Source: Deltaproteobacteria bacterium (GTDB taxonomy: Bacteria; Myxococcota; Myxococcia; Myxococcales; Myxococcaceae). From it: a stretch of DNA of 12,924 nt. How positions within the stretch are numbered: position 1 is the stretch's first letter; every line of letters begins with the position of its first letter. The notes below the pieces were generated by a model. The model saw only the letters and a list, made by a program, of their open reading frames with translations, had not been told where the DNA came from and did not search any database. Below, one piece after another: positions 1 through 7,209 of this stretch. The position numbers were made by a program, and so were the translations under genes. The stretch lies in the NCBI GenBank assembly GCA_016875515.1, contig VGRA01000019.1, positions 1 to 12,924 of the forward strand, in the 5' to 3' direction.

Positions 1-1122
1 AGCGGCGGGCCCTGCCGCGCTGCAGCCGCCGCGCGCCTCTCCCGGCGGGCCGGTGCCCGGTCCGGGGGCCGTCTCGGCTCCCGGCGGCTCCGTCCCGGCG
101 TCCACCTCCGGGGCGGGGCTGCCTGCGTCCGGCTCGCCCGGGGAGCTGGTCTGCCCACAGGGAGGCGGCGTGGACGGTTCCCAGTCCAGGCATCCCGCTG
201 CCGTGGTCCCCAGCCCGTACGAGCCGCGCTCCGGCAGGGTGCGGGCGGCGCCCGCCGCGTCCTCCACGACGAAGGCGTACCGCCTGCAGGCGGGCCCGGC
301 GAGCGAGAGGGTGGTGAGCCAGGTCCCGTTCGTCCCGCTCCCGCGCTCCAGCTGCAGGGCGGTGCAGGTCCCCGCCACGTTGACGGTCACGTTGCGGGGC
401 GCGCCGGCGGGGTCATGGTGGTTCAGCCGGAATTCCACCGGCTGGGGGCCGGCGGAGAGGAACTGCCCGAAGGAGGCGCCCACCTCGTGCCCGCCTGCCA
501 CGGGCCCGGTGGCCAACGCGCCCGAGGCGAAGTTGCCGGTCCAGTGGTTCTCGTACCAGCCGGTGCCCACCCGGGAGGCAGAGCCCAGGATGATGGCGCA
601 GTGGCCGGGGCTCATCATCCACGCGCGGTGCGCCGCGCGCGGGGACGCCTGCCCCTTGGCGATGATCTCCCCCGTCCCGCTGATGCCGAACAGCCCCATC
701 CGGTCAAAGGTCTGGGTGCACTGGGAGGACGGGCAGTCGGACAGGCACCGCGGGGCGTTGGTGCAGGCGCAGGCGGCAGACCCGTCACAGGTGCCCAGGG
801 GTGGCCACCGCGTGGAGAGGTCCGGGACGAGCAGGCAGGGCGAGTCGTGCTGGAAGCAGCCGGTCCTCGCCAGGTTCGTGCTGTGGAAGCGCGCCGCACG
901 GTCCAGCTCCCACGCATCCGCGAGCGGGGGGCGGACCGCGGACTGAAGGCACGCCTTGGGGTCCGCCCCGGGCGCAGCACGGGACCGGTTGAAGTGCACC
1001 TGCAACATCCGCTCTGGCCAGCCGGGATAGCCGTCCCGGGGCACGCCCCGCTGCGCCTGCGCCCACGCCGCCGTGGACACCCCGAACACCAGAAATGCCA
1101 ACGCCCGCACGAGGACTGCCAT
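1..1122 (-). CDS. Secreted CAP/SCP-domain protein with start of a MYXO-CTERM tail (3' end outside window)
   Basis: The minus frame is open from an ATG at 1122 to the window edge (374 codons, no stop seen), so the C-terminus is missing. Residues 1-21 form a signal peptide (hydrophobic LAFLVFGVSTAAWA, likely cleavage after AWA). A CAP (SCP/PR-1-like) domain follows: His80 in RAARFHSTNLA, Glu152 in GTGEIIAKG, and SPGHCAIIL with His174, which match the family's conserved His/Glu/His positions. A Cys-rich insertion with eight cysteines lies at residues 89-135. Residues 230-310 look like a beta-rich region, followed by a Pro/Gly/Asp-rich linker (316-364). The window ends in GGCSAAG, which matches the start of a MYXO-CTERM surface-sorting signal; in that family a membrane helix and Arg cluster should follow and a myxosortase processes the tail. 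The role of CAP domains in bacteria is mostly unknown. The gene is divergent from the pseudo-peptidase across about 109 bases, in which I see no strong promoter. Confidence 0.85.
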   Translation of the reverse strand, partial: MAVLVRALAFLVFGVSTAAWAQAQRGVPRDGYPGWPERMLQVHFNRSRAAPGADPKACLQSAVRPPLADAWELDRAARFHSTNLARTGCFQHDSPCLLVPDLSTRWPPLGTCDGSAACACTNAPRCLSDCPSSQCTQTFDRMGLFGISGTGEIIAKGQASPRAAHRAWMMSPGHCAIILGSASRVGTGWYENHWTGNFASGALATGPVAGGHEVGASFGQFLSAGPQPVEFRLNHHDPAGAPRNVTVNVAGTCTALQLERGSGTNGTWLTTLSLAGPACRRYAFVVEDAAGAARTLPERGSYGLGTTAAGCLDWEPSTPPPCGQTSSPGEPDAGSPAPEVDAGTEPPGAETAPGPGTGPPGEARGGCSAAGPAA

Positions 1123-1231
1123 GATTCGCCCCGGGGGCCGAGCATGGTCCAGACCTTCACCGGACGGCAAACCCGGGCGTGCGCGCGCCCTGCGTGTCCT
1201 GTCATCCGCATGGGCGGCATACCCGCGCTCC

Positions 1232-2784
1232 ATGAACCGACCCTGGATGCTGGCCCCGTGGGGCGTGGCGCTCGTGTTCTCGTGAATGCCGGGACAGCCG
1301 CAGCCTCAACCAGACGCGGGCATGGACGCCGGCGTGGAGGTGGGCACCTCCCGGGACGAGGAGGCGCTCACGCAGCTGGGCAAGGCCTCGAAGGTGCCGC
1401 TGAAGGTGCCGCTGAAGGTGTACGCGGAGCAGGGGCGGGTGCGGGCGCTGGCCCTGGACGCGCCGGTGCCGCAGGCGGTGGACACGGTGGCCGGGGTGCG
1501 CGCCTTCCTCGTCCAGCAGGGGCCGCTGCTGGACGTGGGCGAGGTGGGGCAGGGGCTGGTGCTGTCCCGCTACCGCAGCGCGGGCACGCCCACGGCGCTC
1601 GGCTTCTCGCAGCGGGTGGCGGGCGTCCCCGTGCTGGGGGCCTGGCTGGGGGTGCGGGTGGTGGACCCGGCATCCCCCGCCTGTGCTGGAGCGTCCGCGC
1701 GCGGCTGCCGGATGGGCAGACGGCGCAGGTGGTGCTCGATGCGGACACGGGGGAGAGGCGCGCCACCTTCCCGGACGAGGCGACGTTCGACCTGGACCTC
1801 AACGCGGTCTACGGCCACTCCTCGGATTGGTGCTGGTGGGACACCTTCGTCGACGACCGCGGGTACTCCGAGAGCGGTGACGTGGGGTACGACCCGGCAG
1901 GCAACTCGTACAAGGACGGCCCGGACGGGTACGCGGCCATCCGCGGGGCGTGGAACTGGTACCGCGCTCGCTTCGGCCGGGAGTCGTATGACCGGGACGA
2001 CGGGCAGGTGGAGATGTTCCTGCACCGCGGCAGCTCCGACGGCGGCACCTGGCGCAATGCGCGCATCAACCGGGCCTGCCAGCAGCTGGAGTTCGGGGAC
2101 GGGTTCGCCGAGCCGGACGTGGTGGCGCACGAGTTCGGCCACGCGGTGGTCATCCGCGACACCGGCATCGAGCCGTGAAACCAGCCGGGGGCGCTCGACG
2201 GGGCGCTCGCGGACCTGTTCGCCGCCTTCTACGCGTTCAGCTGGGTATCCGGGACGACGCTCCCGGTGAGCCAACTGCGGGACCTGGCGCACCCTGCCTG
2301 CTCCGGCAACCCCTCCCACATGTCCGAGTACCGCGTCTCCTCCGGCGACGCGGCGGGGGACCACGGCAGCGTGCACCACATCAGCACCATCGTGTTCCAC
2401 GCGGTGGCGGTGATGGTGGACCCCTCCTTGAAGGTCACGACGCGCACCATCCCGGGGGGCTCCACCGAGGAGGTGGCGTGCCTCACCTACCGCGCGGTGG
2501 AGGGGTAGCTGGGGCAGACGAGCGACTTCGAGGACTTCCGGCTGGCCTTGTGGCAGGTGGCCCGCGAGGGGGACTGCGAGGTTCCCGCTACCGCGGCCTG
2601 CACCGTGCTGAACGCCTTCCACAACGCGGGGCTGGGCAGCGGGGACCTGGACTGTGACGGGGTGGGGCGCGCGTGCCCGGAGGACGGCTCGAAGGCGGCG
2701 GCGCGCGAGACGGCGTGCGCGCTGGCCCGCGCGCAGGAGCACCTGTTCAACCCGGACCCGCGCGTGTTGAAGGGGCCCGGGTGA
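1232..2784 (+). pseudogene. M4-like (thermolysin-type) metallopeptidase pseudogene, probable former lipoprotein
   Basis: The original product was probably an exported zinc peptidase. The first segment (from ATG 1232) reads as a signal peptide, MNRPWMLAPWGVALVFS, and is cut by an in-frame TGA at 1283-1285, where a lipobox Cys would be expected. The same frame then carries an FTP-like propeptide (about 1320-1670, including GFSQRVAGVPVLGAWLG). Loss of one base near 1667-1672 moves the reading to another frame, which continues through a PepSY-like stretch (DGQTAQVVLDADTGE) into the peptidase. The HEFGH zinc motif is at 2128-2142. An in-frame TGA follows at 2176-2178, and a TAG at 2506-2508 precedes the C-terminal part, which ends with TGA at 2784. 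Thermolysin's third zinc ligand (Glu, 20 residues after the second His) is GGG (Gly) at 2200-2202. The active-site His region (GSVHHIS) remains. Alternative start at 1286 exists but lacks a signal peptide. Four lesions plus a lost ligand make this a decayed gene rather than one sequencing error. Confidence 0.85.
1391..1420 (+). repeat. 12-bp tandem repeat, 2.5 copies
   Basis: The unit AAGGTGCCGCTG occurs at 1391-1402 and 1403-1414, followed by the half unit AAGGTG at 1415-1420. It encodes KVPLKVPLKV in the propeptide part of the pseudo-peptidase. It keeps the frame, so it is not one of the inactivating lesions; it looks like a slippage duplication. Confidence 0.8.
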
Positions 2785-2913
2785 CGCGCCCTGCGCGTGC
2801 GCGGCGGCCGGCGGGAGCAACCCTTCGTGGAAGGAGGGGCCCGCCCCGGAACGGTGGCTTTCGCGCGGATGTGGACCCGGGGCTGCCACCCGGCATGGCC
2901 GCGGCGTGGGGCG

Positions 2914-3531
2914 TTAGCGCCTCCACTCCCGCGGGACGGACTGCGAGGACGCCCGGCGCTCGAGCTCCTCCAGCGCGGCGCGCGCCTGGGCGAGTTCAGC
3001 GCGGTTCTGCGCGAGCCGGGCCCGCGCCTCCTCCCAGCGCGGGTCCGCCCCGGAGATGCAGCCGAAGTTCGCCGGGGCGGTCCCCCGGGCCTGCATCAGG
3101 GTGGAGGGCAGCGGCACCGCGTCGTAGCTGCAGCGCACCTGCCCGGTGATGGGCAGCCCGCTCACCTCCTCCACCACCTTCGCGTCCTCCGCCACCGCCT
3201 GCTCCAGCCGCTCGATGCGCGCGCAGGCCTCCTGGAACCGCGTGCGCCAGCCCCGCTCGGCCTCACGGGGGTCTGCCTTCGGGACCTGCGGCTGCACTTT
3301 CGCCGGCGCGGATGGGGGCGCGGAGGCAGCGGCAGGGGGCGCCTCCTGCTTCTCCGCGGGGACCACGCTCACCCCCGTGCCCGCCACCGGGCGAGCACTC
3401 TTGCCGCGCGGGACCGCGGCCGGGTTGTCCGTGAAGTGGGTGGTGCCGTCCGCGTCCGTCCAGGAATAGATCTCCTGGGCCCACGCCGCGGAGGCGGCGA
3501 ACACGCACACGGCTGCCAACCGGGACACCAT
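2914..3531 (-). CDS. Secreted DUF4124 domain protein with coiled-coil C-terminus
   Basis: The protein has 205 residues. A signal peptide covers residues 1-18 (MVSRLAAVCVFAASAAWA, cleavage before QE). It leads directly into a DUF4124 motif, EIYSWTDADGTTHFTDNP (20-37), a short beta segment found at the N-terminus of many exported proteobacterial proteins; its function is unknown. Residues 45-90 form a low-complexity Ala/Pro/Lys linker. Residues 95-122 and 164-195 are charged, Ala/Glu/Arg-rich helices that could form coiled coils. Cysteines at 103, 134 and 158 could form disulfides in the envelope. The gene ends with TAA, converging on the pseudo-peptidase across about 130 bases, where I see no convincing terminator. 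It is divergent from queE. A structural or regulatory envelope role is a guess; no catalytic motif is visible. Confidence 0.88.
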   Translation of the reverse strand: MVSRLAAVCVFAASAAWAQEIYSWTDADGTTHFTDNPAAVPRGKSARPVAGTGVSVVPAEKQEAPPAAASAPPSAPAKVQPQVPKADPREAERGWRTRFQEACARIERLEQAVAEDAKVVEEVSGLPITGQVRCSYDAVPLPSTLMQARGTAPANFGCISGADPRWEEARARLAQNRAELAQARAALEELERRASSQSVPREWRR

Positions 3532-3737
3532 GGCGCAAGATGATGTCAGGTGCCGCCCCGGCAGGGCCAGCCTGCGGCCGGTCGTGGCTCAGGCATGGGC
3601 GCCCACCCGGGTTGCCGACCGCTGCGCGTGCTCCGCCACGGCCCAGGCTGCCAGCGGCGCCAGTTCGAACCATGTGGCGGTGATGGGCGGTGGCGCGTCT
3701 GCCGTACGGGAGACGGGGTGCCCGGGGCGGGGCGGTG

Positions 3738-3767
3738 TTGACCTTCCGCCCGCAGCGCGGCAATGAC
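3738..3767 (+). promoter_or_regulatory. Possible sigma70-type promoter for queE
   Basis: TTGACC at 3738-3743 and AATGAC at 3762-3767 are separated by 18 bases. The -35 matches consensus at five of six bases, but the -10 is weak. It would start transcription almost at the GTG start of queE. It lies in the 244-base divergent gap 3532-3775, in which I see no RNA gene or riboswitch. Confidence 0.25.
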
Positions 3768-3775
3768 CCGGGGTC

Positions 3776-4417
3776 GTGAGCTACGCCGTCAAGGAGCTGT
3801 TCCACACGCTGCAGGGCGAGGGCATGCAGGCGGGCCGCGCCGCGGTGTTCCTGCGCTTCGCCGGGTGCAACCTCTGGTCGGGCCGGGAAGCGGACCGGGG
3901 CAAGGGGCCGGGCGGTTGCTCGGCCTGGTGCGACACGGACTTCGTCGGGACGGACGGCACCGCGGGTGGGAAGTACGCCACTGGAGAGGCGCTCGCGCGG
4001 AAGGTGGCGGAGGCCTGGCAGGGTGGGACGGAGCGCCGGCTGGTGGTGTGCACCGGGGGCGAGCCGCTCTTGCAGCTGGACGCCGCGCTGGTGGGCGCGC
4101 TGCACGCGGAGGGGTTCGAGGTGGCGGTGGAGACCAACGGCACGCAAGAGGCGCCGCCGGGCATTGACTGGGTGTGCGTCAGCCCCAAGCAGGGCGGGGC
4201 GCTGGTGCTGCGGGCGGGGAACGAGCTCAAGCTGGTCTACCCGCAGGTGGGCATGGAGCCGGAGCGGTTCGAGGGGCTGGGCTTCCAGCACCTGCTGCTG
4301 CAGCCTCTGGACGGCCCAGAGCGCGAGGAGAACACCCGGCGCGCGGTGGCGTACTGCATGGCCCACCCGAGGTGGCGGCTGAGCGTGCAGACGCACAAGG
4401 TGCTGGGCATCCGGTAG
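3776..4417 (+). CDS. queE: 7-carboxy-7-deazaguanine synthase (QueE), radical SAM
   Basis: QueE converts 6-carboxy-tetrahydropterin to 7-carboxy-7-deazaguanine, a cytosolic step towards preQ0, queuosine and other 7-deazapurines. It is a radical SAM enzyme with a [4Fe-4S] cluster. The 213 residues show the family's N-terminal KELFHTLQGEG (6-16), the cluster loop starting at FAGC (28-31), CDTDFVGTDG (52-61), the SAM-binding TGGEP (93-97), VETNGT (118-123), CVSPK (134-138) and a C-terminal QPLDG (176-180). The cysteines are C31, C48 and C52, so the spacing is CX16CX3C. Homologues I know are CX3CX2C or CX14CX2C, so the loop here is three residues longer. The start is GTG 3776, because the family alignment begins there; the nearby ATG at 3763 is in another frame. 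No queC, queD or queF is adjacent, so the partners must lie elsewhere. Confidence 0.93.
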   Translation: MSYAVKELFHTLQGEGMQAGRAAVFLRFAGCNLWSGREADRGKGPGGCSAWCDTDFVGTDGTAGGKYATGEALARKVAEAWQGGTERRLVVCTGGEPLLQLDAALVGALHAEGFEVAVETNGTQEAPPGIDWVCVSPKQGGALVLRAGNELKLVYPQVGMEPERFEGLGFQHLLLQPLDGPEREENTRRAVAYCMAHPRWRLSVQTHKVLGIR

Positions 4418-4431
4418 GGCGCGGGCGCGGG

Positions 4432-4460
4432 TTGAGCCGGGCGGGGGCGGCCCCTACACT
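4432..4460 (+). promoter_or_regulatory. Sigma70-type promoter of the nucleotidyltransferase operon
   Basis: TTGAGC (4432-4437) and TACACT (4455-4460) are separated by exactly 17 bases; each matches consensus at four of six positions. A start about 7 bases downstream would fall near 4467, only about 4 bases before the ATG at 4471. There is no Shine-Dalgarno sequence before that ATG, which agrees with a leaderless or nearly leaderless mRNA. Confidence 0.55.
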
Positions 4461-4470
4461 CTCCGGTGCG

Positions 4471-4740
4471 ATGCCCCACGACGGTGCTGCCAGCCAGGCC
4501 TTGACCGACACGTCTCCCCGGGCGGAGGCCCGGTACTGGGAGCGGCTGCGGGCCACCCCGCCGGCCGAGCGGCTGGAGCGCGCGCTGCGGCTGTCCGAGC
4601 GTATCCGCGCGCTCACGTGGGCCGACGTCGAGCGGCAGAACCCGGGCGCCTCCCGCAGGGACCTGGCCGTGGCGTTCCTCCGGCGCGTCTACGGGGACGA
4701 GCTCGCGGACCGCTACGCGGCCCGGCATCCGGCGACATGA
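4471..4740 (+). CDS. Small partner protein of an AbiEii-like nucleotidyltransferase
   Basis: The protein has 89 residues, is charged, and is mostly helical by composition, with no signal peptide or membrane segment. After a short variable N-terminus comes a region typical of small proteins often found upstream of this nucleotidyltransferase type: YWERLRATPPAERLERAL (22-39), LSERIRAL (41-48), NPGASRRDL (57-65) and RRVYGDELADRYA (71-83). Its last codons overlap the next gene by ATGA, so the two are translationally coupled. By position and size it could be the antitoxin or specificity subunit of a toxin-antitoxin-like pair. No DNA-binding fold can be named from the sequence, and the function is unproven. 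The start at ATG 4471 is chosen because it follows the promoter and fits the family's length. Confidence 0.8.
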   Translation: MPHDGAASQALTDTSPRAEARYWERLRATPPAERLERALRLSERIRALTWADVERQNPGASRRDLAVAFLRRVYGDELADRYAARHPAT

Positions 4741-5312
4741 AGGTGGAGGACTCCACGCTGGTGGTGGTCCGCGCGCTCGAGCGGATGGGGGTGCGCCACT
4801 ACGTGACAGGGAGCCTGGCCAGCTCGCTGCACGGGGAGCCGCGTGCCACGAATGATGCGGACCTCGTCGCGGCGCTGCTGCCGGTCCACTTCCAGCACCT
4901 GCAGCGGGAGCTCAAGGACCGCTTCTACCTGGACGGGGACGAATTCCGCCGGGCGTGTGAGCGGCACCGGTCGTTCAACCTCGTGGACGAGGTGGAACTC
5001 GCCAAGGTGGATGTCTTCTGCGTGGCCGCCGAGGGCTACCAGGGGGAGGCCCTGGACCGGGCGGTCCTGATGGAGCTGGAGCGGGGAGACCACTTCAGCG
5101 CCGTGCACGTCGCGAGCGCCACGGACGTCGTGCTGTCCAAGCTGCGCTGGTACGAGCTGGGGTCACGGGTGTCCGACCGGCAGTGGCGGGACCTGCTCGG
5201 CATCGCGCGGGCACAGCGGGGCGCGCTGGACCTGGCCTACGCCCAGCGGTGGAGCCAGGCCCAGGGAACCGGTGAGTTGCTCCAGCGCCTGCTGGTTGAA
5301 GCCGGCGCGTAG
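4737..5312 (+). CDS. AbiEii/DUF6036-like nucleotidyltransferase
   Basis: The protein has 191 residues and no export signal. The N-terminus carries a polymerase-beta-type nucleotidyltransferase signature: TGSLASSLHGEPR (24-36), then NDADL (39-43), supplying the GS and the D40-x-D42 metal-binding pair. A third acidic position is likely Asp92 in KVDVFCV. The C-terminal part, ATDVVLSKLRWYELG (128-142) and DRQWRDLLGI (147-156), is the helical region with conserved Lys typical of AbiEii/DUF6036 members. The family transfers nucleotides to RNA or protein targets in toxin systems such as AbiE and MenA; the target here is unknown. ATG 4737 overlaps the preceding stop, which indicates coupling. The motif residues are intact, so the enzyme may be active. 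It could also be a housekeeping nucleotidyltransferase rather than a toxin. Confidence 0.85.
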   Translation: MKVEDSTLVVVRALERMGVRHYVTGSLASSLHGEPRATNDADLVAALLPVHFQHLQRELKDRFYLDGDEFRRACERHRSFNLVDEVELAKVDVFCVAAEGYQGEALDRAVLMELERGDHFSAVHVASATDVVLSKLRWYELGSRVSDRQWRDLLGIARAQRGALDLAYAQRWSQAQGTGELLQRLLVEAGA

Positions 5313-5325
5313 AGGGCAGGGGCGT

Positions 5326-5544
5326 CTACTTGCCTCCGGCGCTGAAGCAGCGCGCCAGCCCGTCGGGCTTCAGTTCGTACTTCGGGGCGAGGCTCGAGTG
5401 GCACCCGTTGCAGGCACGGATGCCCTTCTCCTTCATGAACGCCTTCATCTGGTCCTTCGCCGCTTTCTGTCCCCCCTTGATGCAGGCCTCCTTACCCGTC
5501 TCGCCGCGCGCCACCGGTTCGGGGGTAAGGTGCCGGCTGCCCAT
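5326..5544 (-). pseudogene. 3' remnant of a small CxxCH cytochrome-like protein
   Basis: The minus reading ends with TAG at 5326-5328. It contains a clear conserved core, roughly 5329-5525: ARGETGKEACIKGGQKA, then KEKGIRACNGCHSSLAP with one CxxCH haem-attachment motif, then KYELKPDG. Such proteins are normally exported for haem attachment. Here neither the possible ATG at 5544 (72 residues) nor the one at 5640 (104 residues) gives a signal peptide, and the extra N-terminal residues look like random translation of the opposite-strand ligase gene. The 5' part was therefore probably lost where the ATP-grasp gene begins (5543). It could instead be an intact cytosolic protein, but a CxxCH protein without export would be unusual. 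It converges on the nucleotidyltransferase gene with 13 bases between. Confidence 0.65.
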
Positions 5545-6787
5545 GTCCCACGTCACGCTCGTCGCCCCGCACTTCATGGAGAACACCAACCGGTACGTCG
5601 CGGCGTTCGCGAACCTGGCCGGGGTGAAGCTGTCTCTCATCAGCGCGGACCCGGTGGAGGCGCTGCCGCCCGGGCTGCGGGAGAAGGTGGCCGGGCACTA
5701 CCGCGTGAAGGACGTGGGGGACGGCTCGCAGCTGGCGAAGGCGGCGAAGGCCCTGGCCGCCTCGCTCGGCCCCATTGACCGGCTCACCGGCGTGCTCGAG
5801 CAGCTGCAGCTGCCCATGTCCCACGCCCGCGAGGTAGCGGACATCCCCGGCATGCGGCCGGCCATTGCCCGGCGCTTCCGGGACAAGGACCGCATGAAGC
5901 AGGTGCTGCGCGCGGCCGGGGTGCCGGTGGCGAAGAGCTCGCTCGTCTACTCGCAGGCGGCGCTCGAGGCCTTCGTGGACGCGGTGGGCTACCCCGTCAT
6001 CGTGAAGCCCCAGGCGGGGCTGGGGGCCCGCTCCACGCAGAGGATTGAGAGCCCGGCGGACCTGCGTGCGCTCGCCCGTGTGGGCATGGTTCCCACCGCG
6101 GACAGCCCGCTGCAGGCCGAGCAGTTCGTCCGCGCGCGCGAGCACACCTGCGAGACCGTCAGCATCCACGGCAAGGCGGTGTGGCGCTCCGGCACGCGCT
6201 ACTTCCCCACGCCGCTCGAGGTGCTGGAGCAGCCCTGGCAGCAGTACTGCGTGATGCTGCCGCGCGAGGTGGAGGCGCCGTGGACGGACTTCGCCCCCGT
6301 GAACGAGGCGGCGCTCACCGCGCTGTTCGGCCCCCACCCGCAGGTGTCCGGCACGGCGCTCACCCACATGGAGTGGTTCCTGCGCGAGGACGGCTCCATG
6401 CTGGTGAACGAGGTGGGGGCGCGTCCGCCGGGCGTCCAAATCATGCCGCTCATGGGCCTGGTCCATGACATGGACTTCATCTCCGCGTGGGCGGAGCTCA
6501 TTGCCTTCGACCGCTTCACGCCCCGCCCGCGCGTGGCAGCCGCGGGCGCCGCGTTCTTCCGTGGGCAGGGGCCGGGCAAGCGCGTGGTGGCCGTGCACGG
6601 GCTGGAGAGGGCGGTGGAGCAGGCCGGCCCGGCGCTCGTGCTGCTCAAGGCGCCCCGGGTGGGTGAGGCCCGTGCCGCAGGCTACGAGGGCGAGGGCTAC
6701 GCGCTGGTGAAGCACCCCACCACGGACGGGGTGAAGCGGGCGCTGCTCGGGCTCGTGGAGAACGTCCGCGTGCGGTACGGCGGGTAG
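5543..6787 (+). CDS. ATP-grasp carboxylate-amine ligase, paralogue 1
   Basis: The protein has 414 residues, is cytosolic and has a full ATP-grasp fold. ATP-grasp ligases activate a carboxylate as acyl phosphate and join it to an amine or thiol. The pre-ATP-grasp domain (1-110) starts with MSHVTLVAPHFMEN, which aligns with the starts of its two paralogues, so ATG 5543 was chosen over the in-frame ATG 5330. Motifs in order: FRDKDRMKQVLRAAGVPVA (112-130), GYPVIVKPQAGLGARST (149-165) with Lys155 and the Gly-rich ATP loop, EQFVRARE (193-200), THMEW (274-278) and NEVGARPPG (289-297) with metal-binding Glu290 and Arg294. The Asn of the common ExNxR motif is Gly. A C-terminal domain (330-414) includes EGEGYALVKHP. 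It stops 8 bases from the converging toxin gene. The substrates are unknown; the paralogues and the amidohydrolase-like gene nearby suggest a shared pathway. Confidence 0.9.
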   Translation: MSHVTLVAPHFMENTNRYVAAFANLAGVKLSLISADPVEALPPGLREKVAGHYRVKDVGDGSQLAKAAKALAASLGPIDRLTGVLEQLQLPMSHAREVADIPGMRPAIARRFRDKDRMKQVLRAAGVPVAKSSLVYSQAALEAFVDAVGYPVIVKPQAGLGARSTQRIESPADLRALARVGMVPTADSPLQAEQFVRAREHTCETVSIHGKAVWRSGTRYFPTPLEVLEQPWQQYCVMLPREVEAPWTDFAPVNEAALTALFGPHPQVSGTALTHMEWFLREDGSMLVNEVGARPPGVQIMPLMGLVHDMDFISAWAELIAFDRFTPRPRVAAAGAAFFRGQGPGKRVVAVHGLERAVEQAGPALVLLKAPRVGEARAAGYEGEGYALVKHPTTDGVKRALLGLVENVRVRYGG

Positions 6788-6795
6788 GGACGGCG

Positions 6796-7209
6796 TCAGC
6801 CCCGGAAGGGGTTCATCACCTGGACGCCGGTGCGCTGCAGGTCGCGGACGTTGCGCGACACGAGCGTCAGGTCGTGGACGAGCGCCGTGGCGGCAAGCAG
6901 TCCGTCCACCGCGGGGAGCGGATCCGGGACGTTCAGCATGCCCCAGCGCTCGGTAATGGCGGCGTCCACGTCCAAGACCCGGTCCGAGAATCCCTCCTGG
7001 AAACGCGCAAACCACTGCTCGAGCGCCGCCGCGGCCACCTTGTCCCGCCTGCGCAGCAGCGCAAGGCCGCGCCGGAGTTCGCCGAGCACCAGCACGCTCG
7101 TGAAGAGCGGCTCCTCATCGACCGAGTCCATCCACTCCCGGACGCCCGCGTCCGCGCGGGGGCCCTTCCGGAGCTCGGAGATGACATTCGTGTCCAGAAG
7201 GTAGCTCAC
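6796..7209 (-). CDS. PIN-domain toxin (VapC/FitB-like RNase)
   Basis: The protein has 137 residues and is a PIN-domain endoribonuclease. The acidic metal-binding residues are all present: Asp6 in LLDTNVISELRKG, Glu44 in LGELRRGL, Asp102 in PAVDGLLAATAL, and Asn120/Asp123 in LVSRNVRDL. Length and motifs fit the FitB subgroup of VapC toxins, which cleave RNA and are neutralised by a ribbon-helix-helix FitA antitoxin made from the same operon. The start is GTG 7209: it is preceded by a good Shine-Dalgarno sequence and overlaps the antitoxin stop by GTGA. The product looks intact, although the antitoxin reading frame is interrupted. It ends 8 bases from the converging ATP-grasp gene. Confidence 0.9.
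   Translation of the reverse strand: MSYLLDTNVISELRKGPRADAGVREWMDSVDEEPLFTSVLVLGELRRGLALLRRRDKVAAAALEQWFARFQEGFSDRVLDVDAAITERWGMLNVPDPLPAVDGLLAATALVHDLTLVSRNVRDLQRTGVQVMNPFRG

Noticed and set aside
415..2178. 587-codon plus-strand open frame covering the CAP gene and half of the peptidase
   Set aside because: Its first two thirds are Gly/Arg/Ala-rich antisense translation without family motifs; only the part after about 1670 is real, as a piece of the peptidase pseudogene.
1283..2178. TGA codons in the peptidase read as selenocysteine
   Set aside because: A frameshift and an additional TAG are also present, the zinc ligand is lost and no SECIS-like hairpin stands out, so decay explains the stops better.
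1570..2889. 439-codon minus-strand open frame opposite the peptidase
   Set aside because: It is low-complexity Arg/Val/His-rich translation typical of a GC-rich antisense frame; the plus strand carries recognisable HEFGH and propeptide motifs instead.
2877..2893. Hairpin CCGGG-loop-CCCGG as terminator between the peptidase and DUF4124 genes
   Set aside because: The stem is only 5 bp, and no T-run follows on either strand; such short GC stems occur by chance here.
5399..5414. Sigma54-like TGGCAC...TTGCA element
   Set aside because: The spacing is only 3 bases instead of the required 5, and it lies inside the cytochrome coding remnant.
5492..7015. 507-codon minus-strand open frame opposite ATP-grasp 1
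   Set aside because: No motif and biased His/Arg/Gly composition; it is the antisense shadow of a clear ATP-grasp gene.
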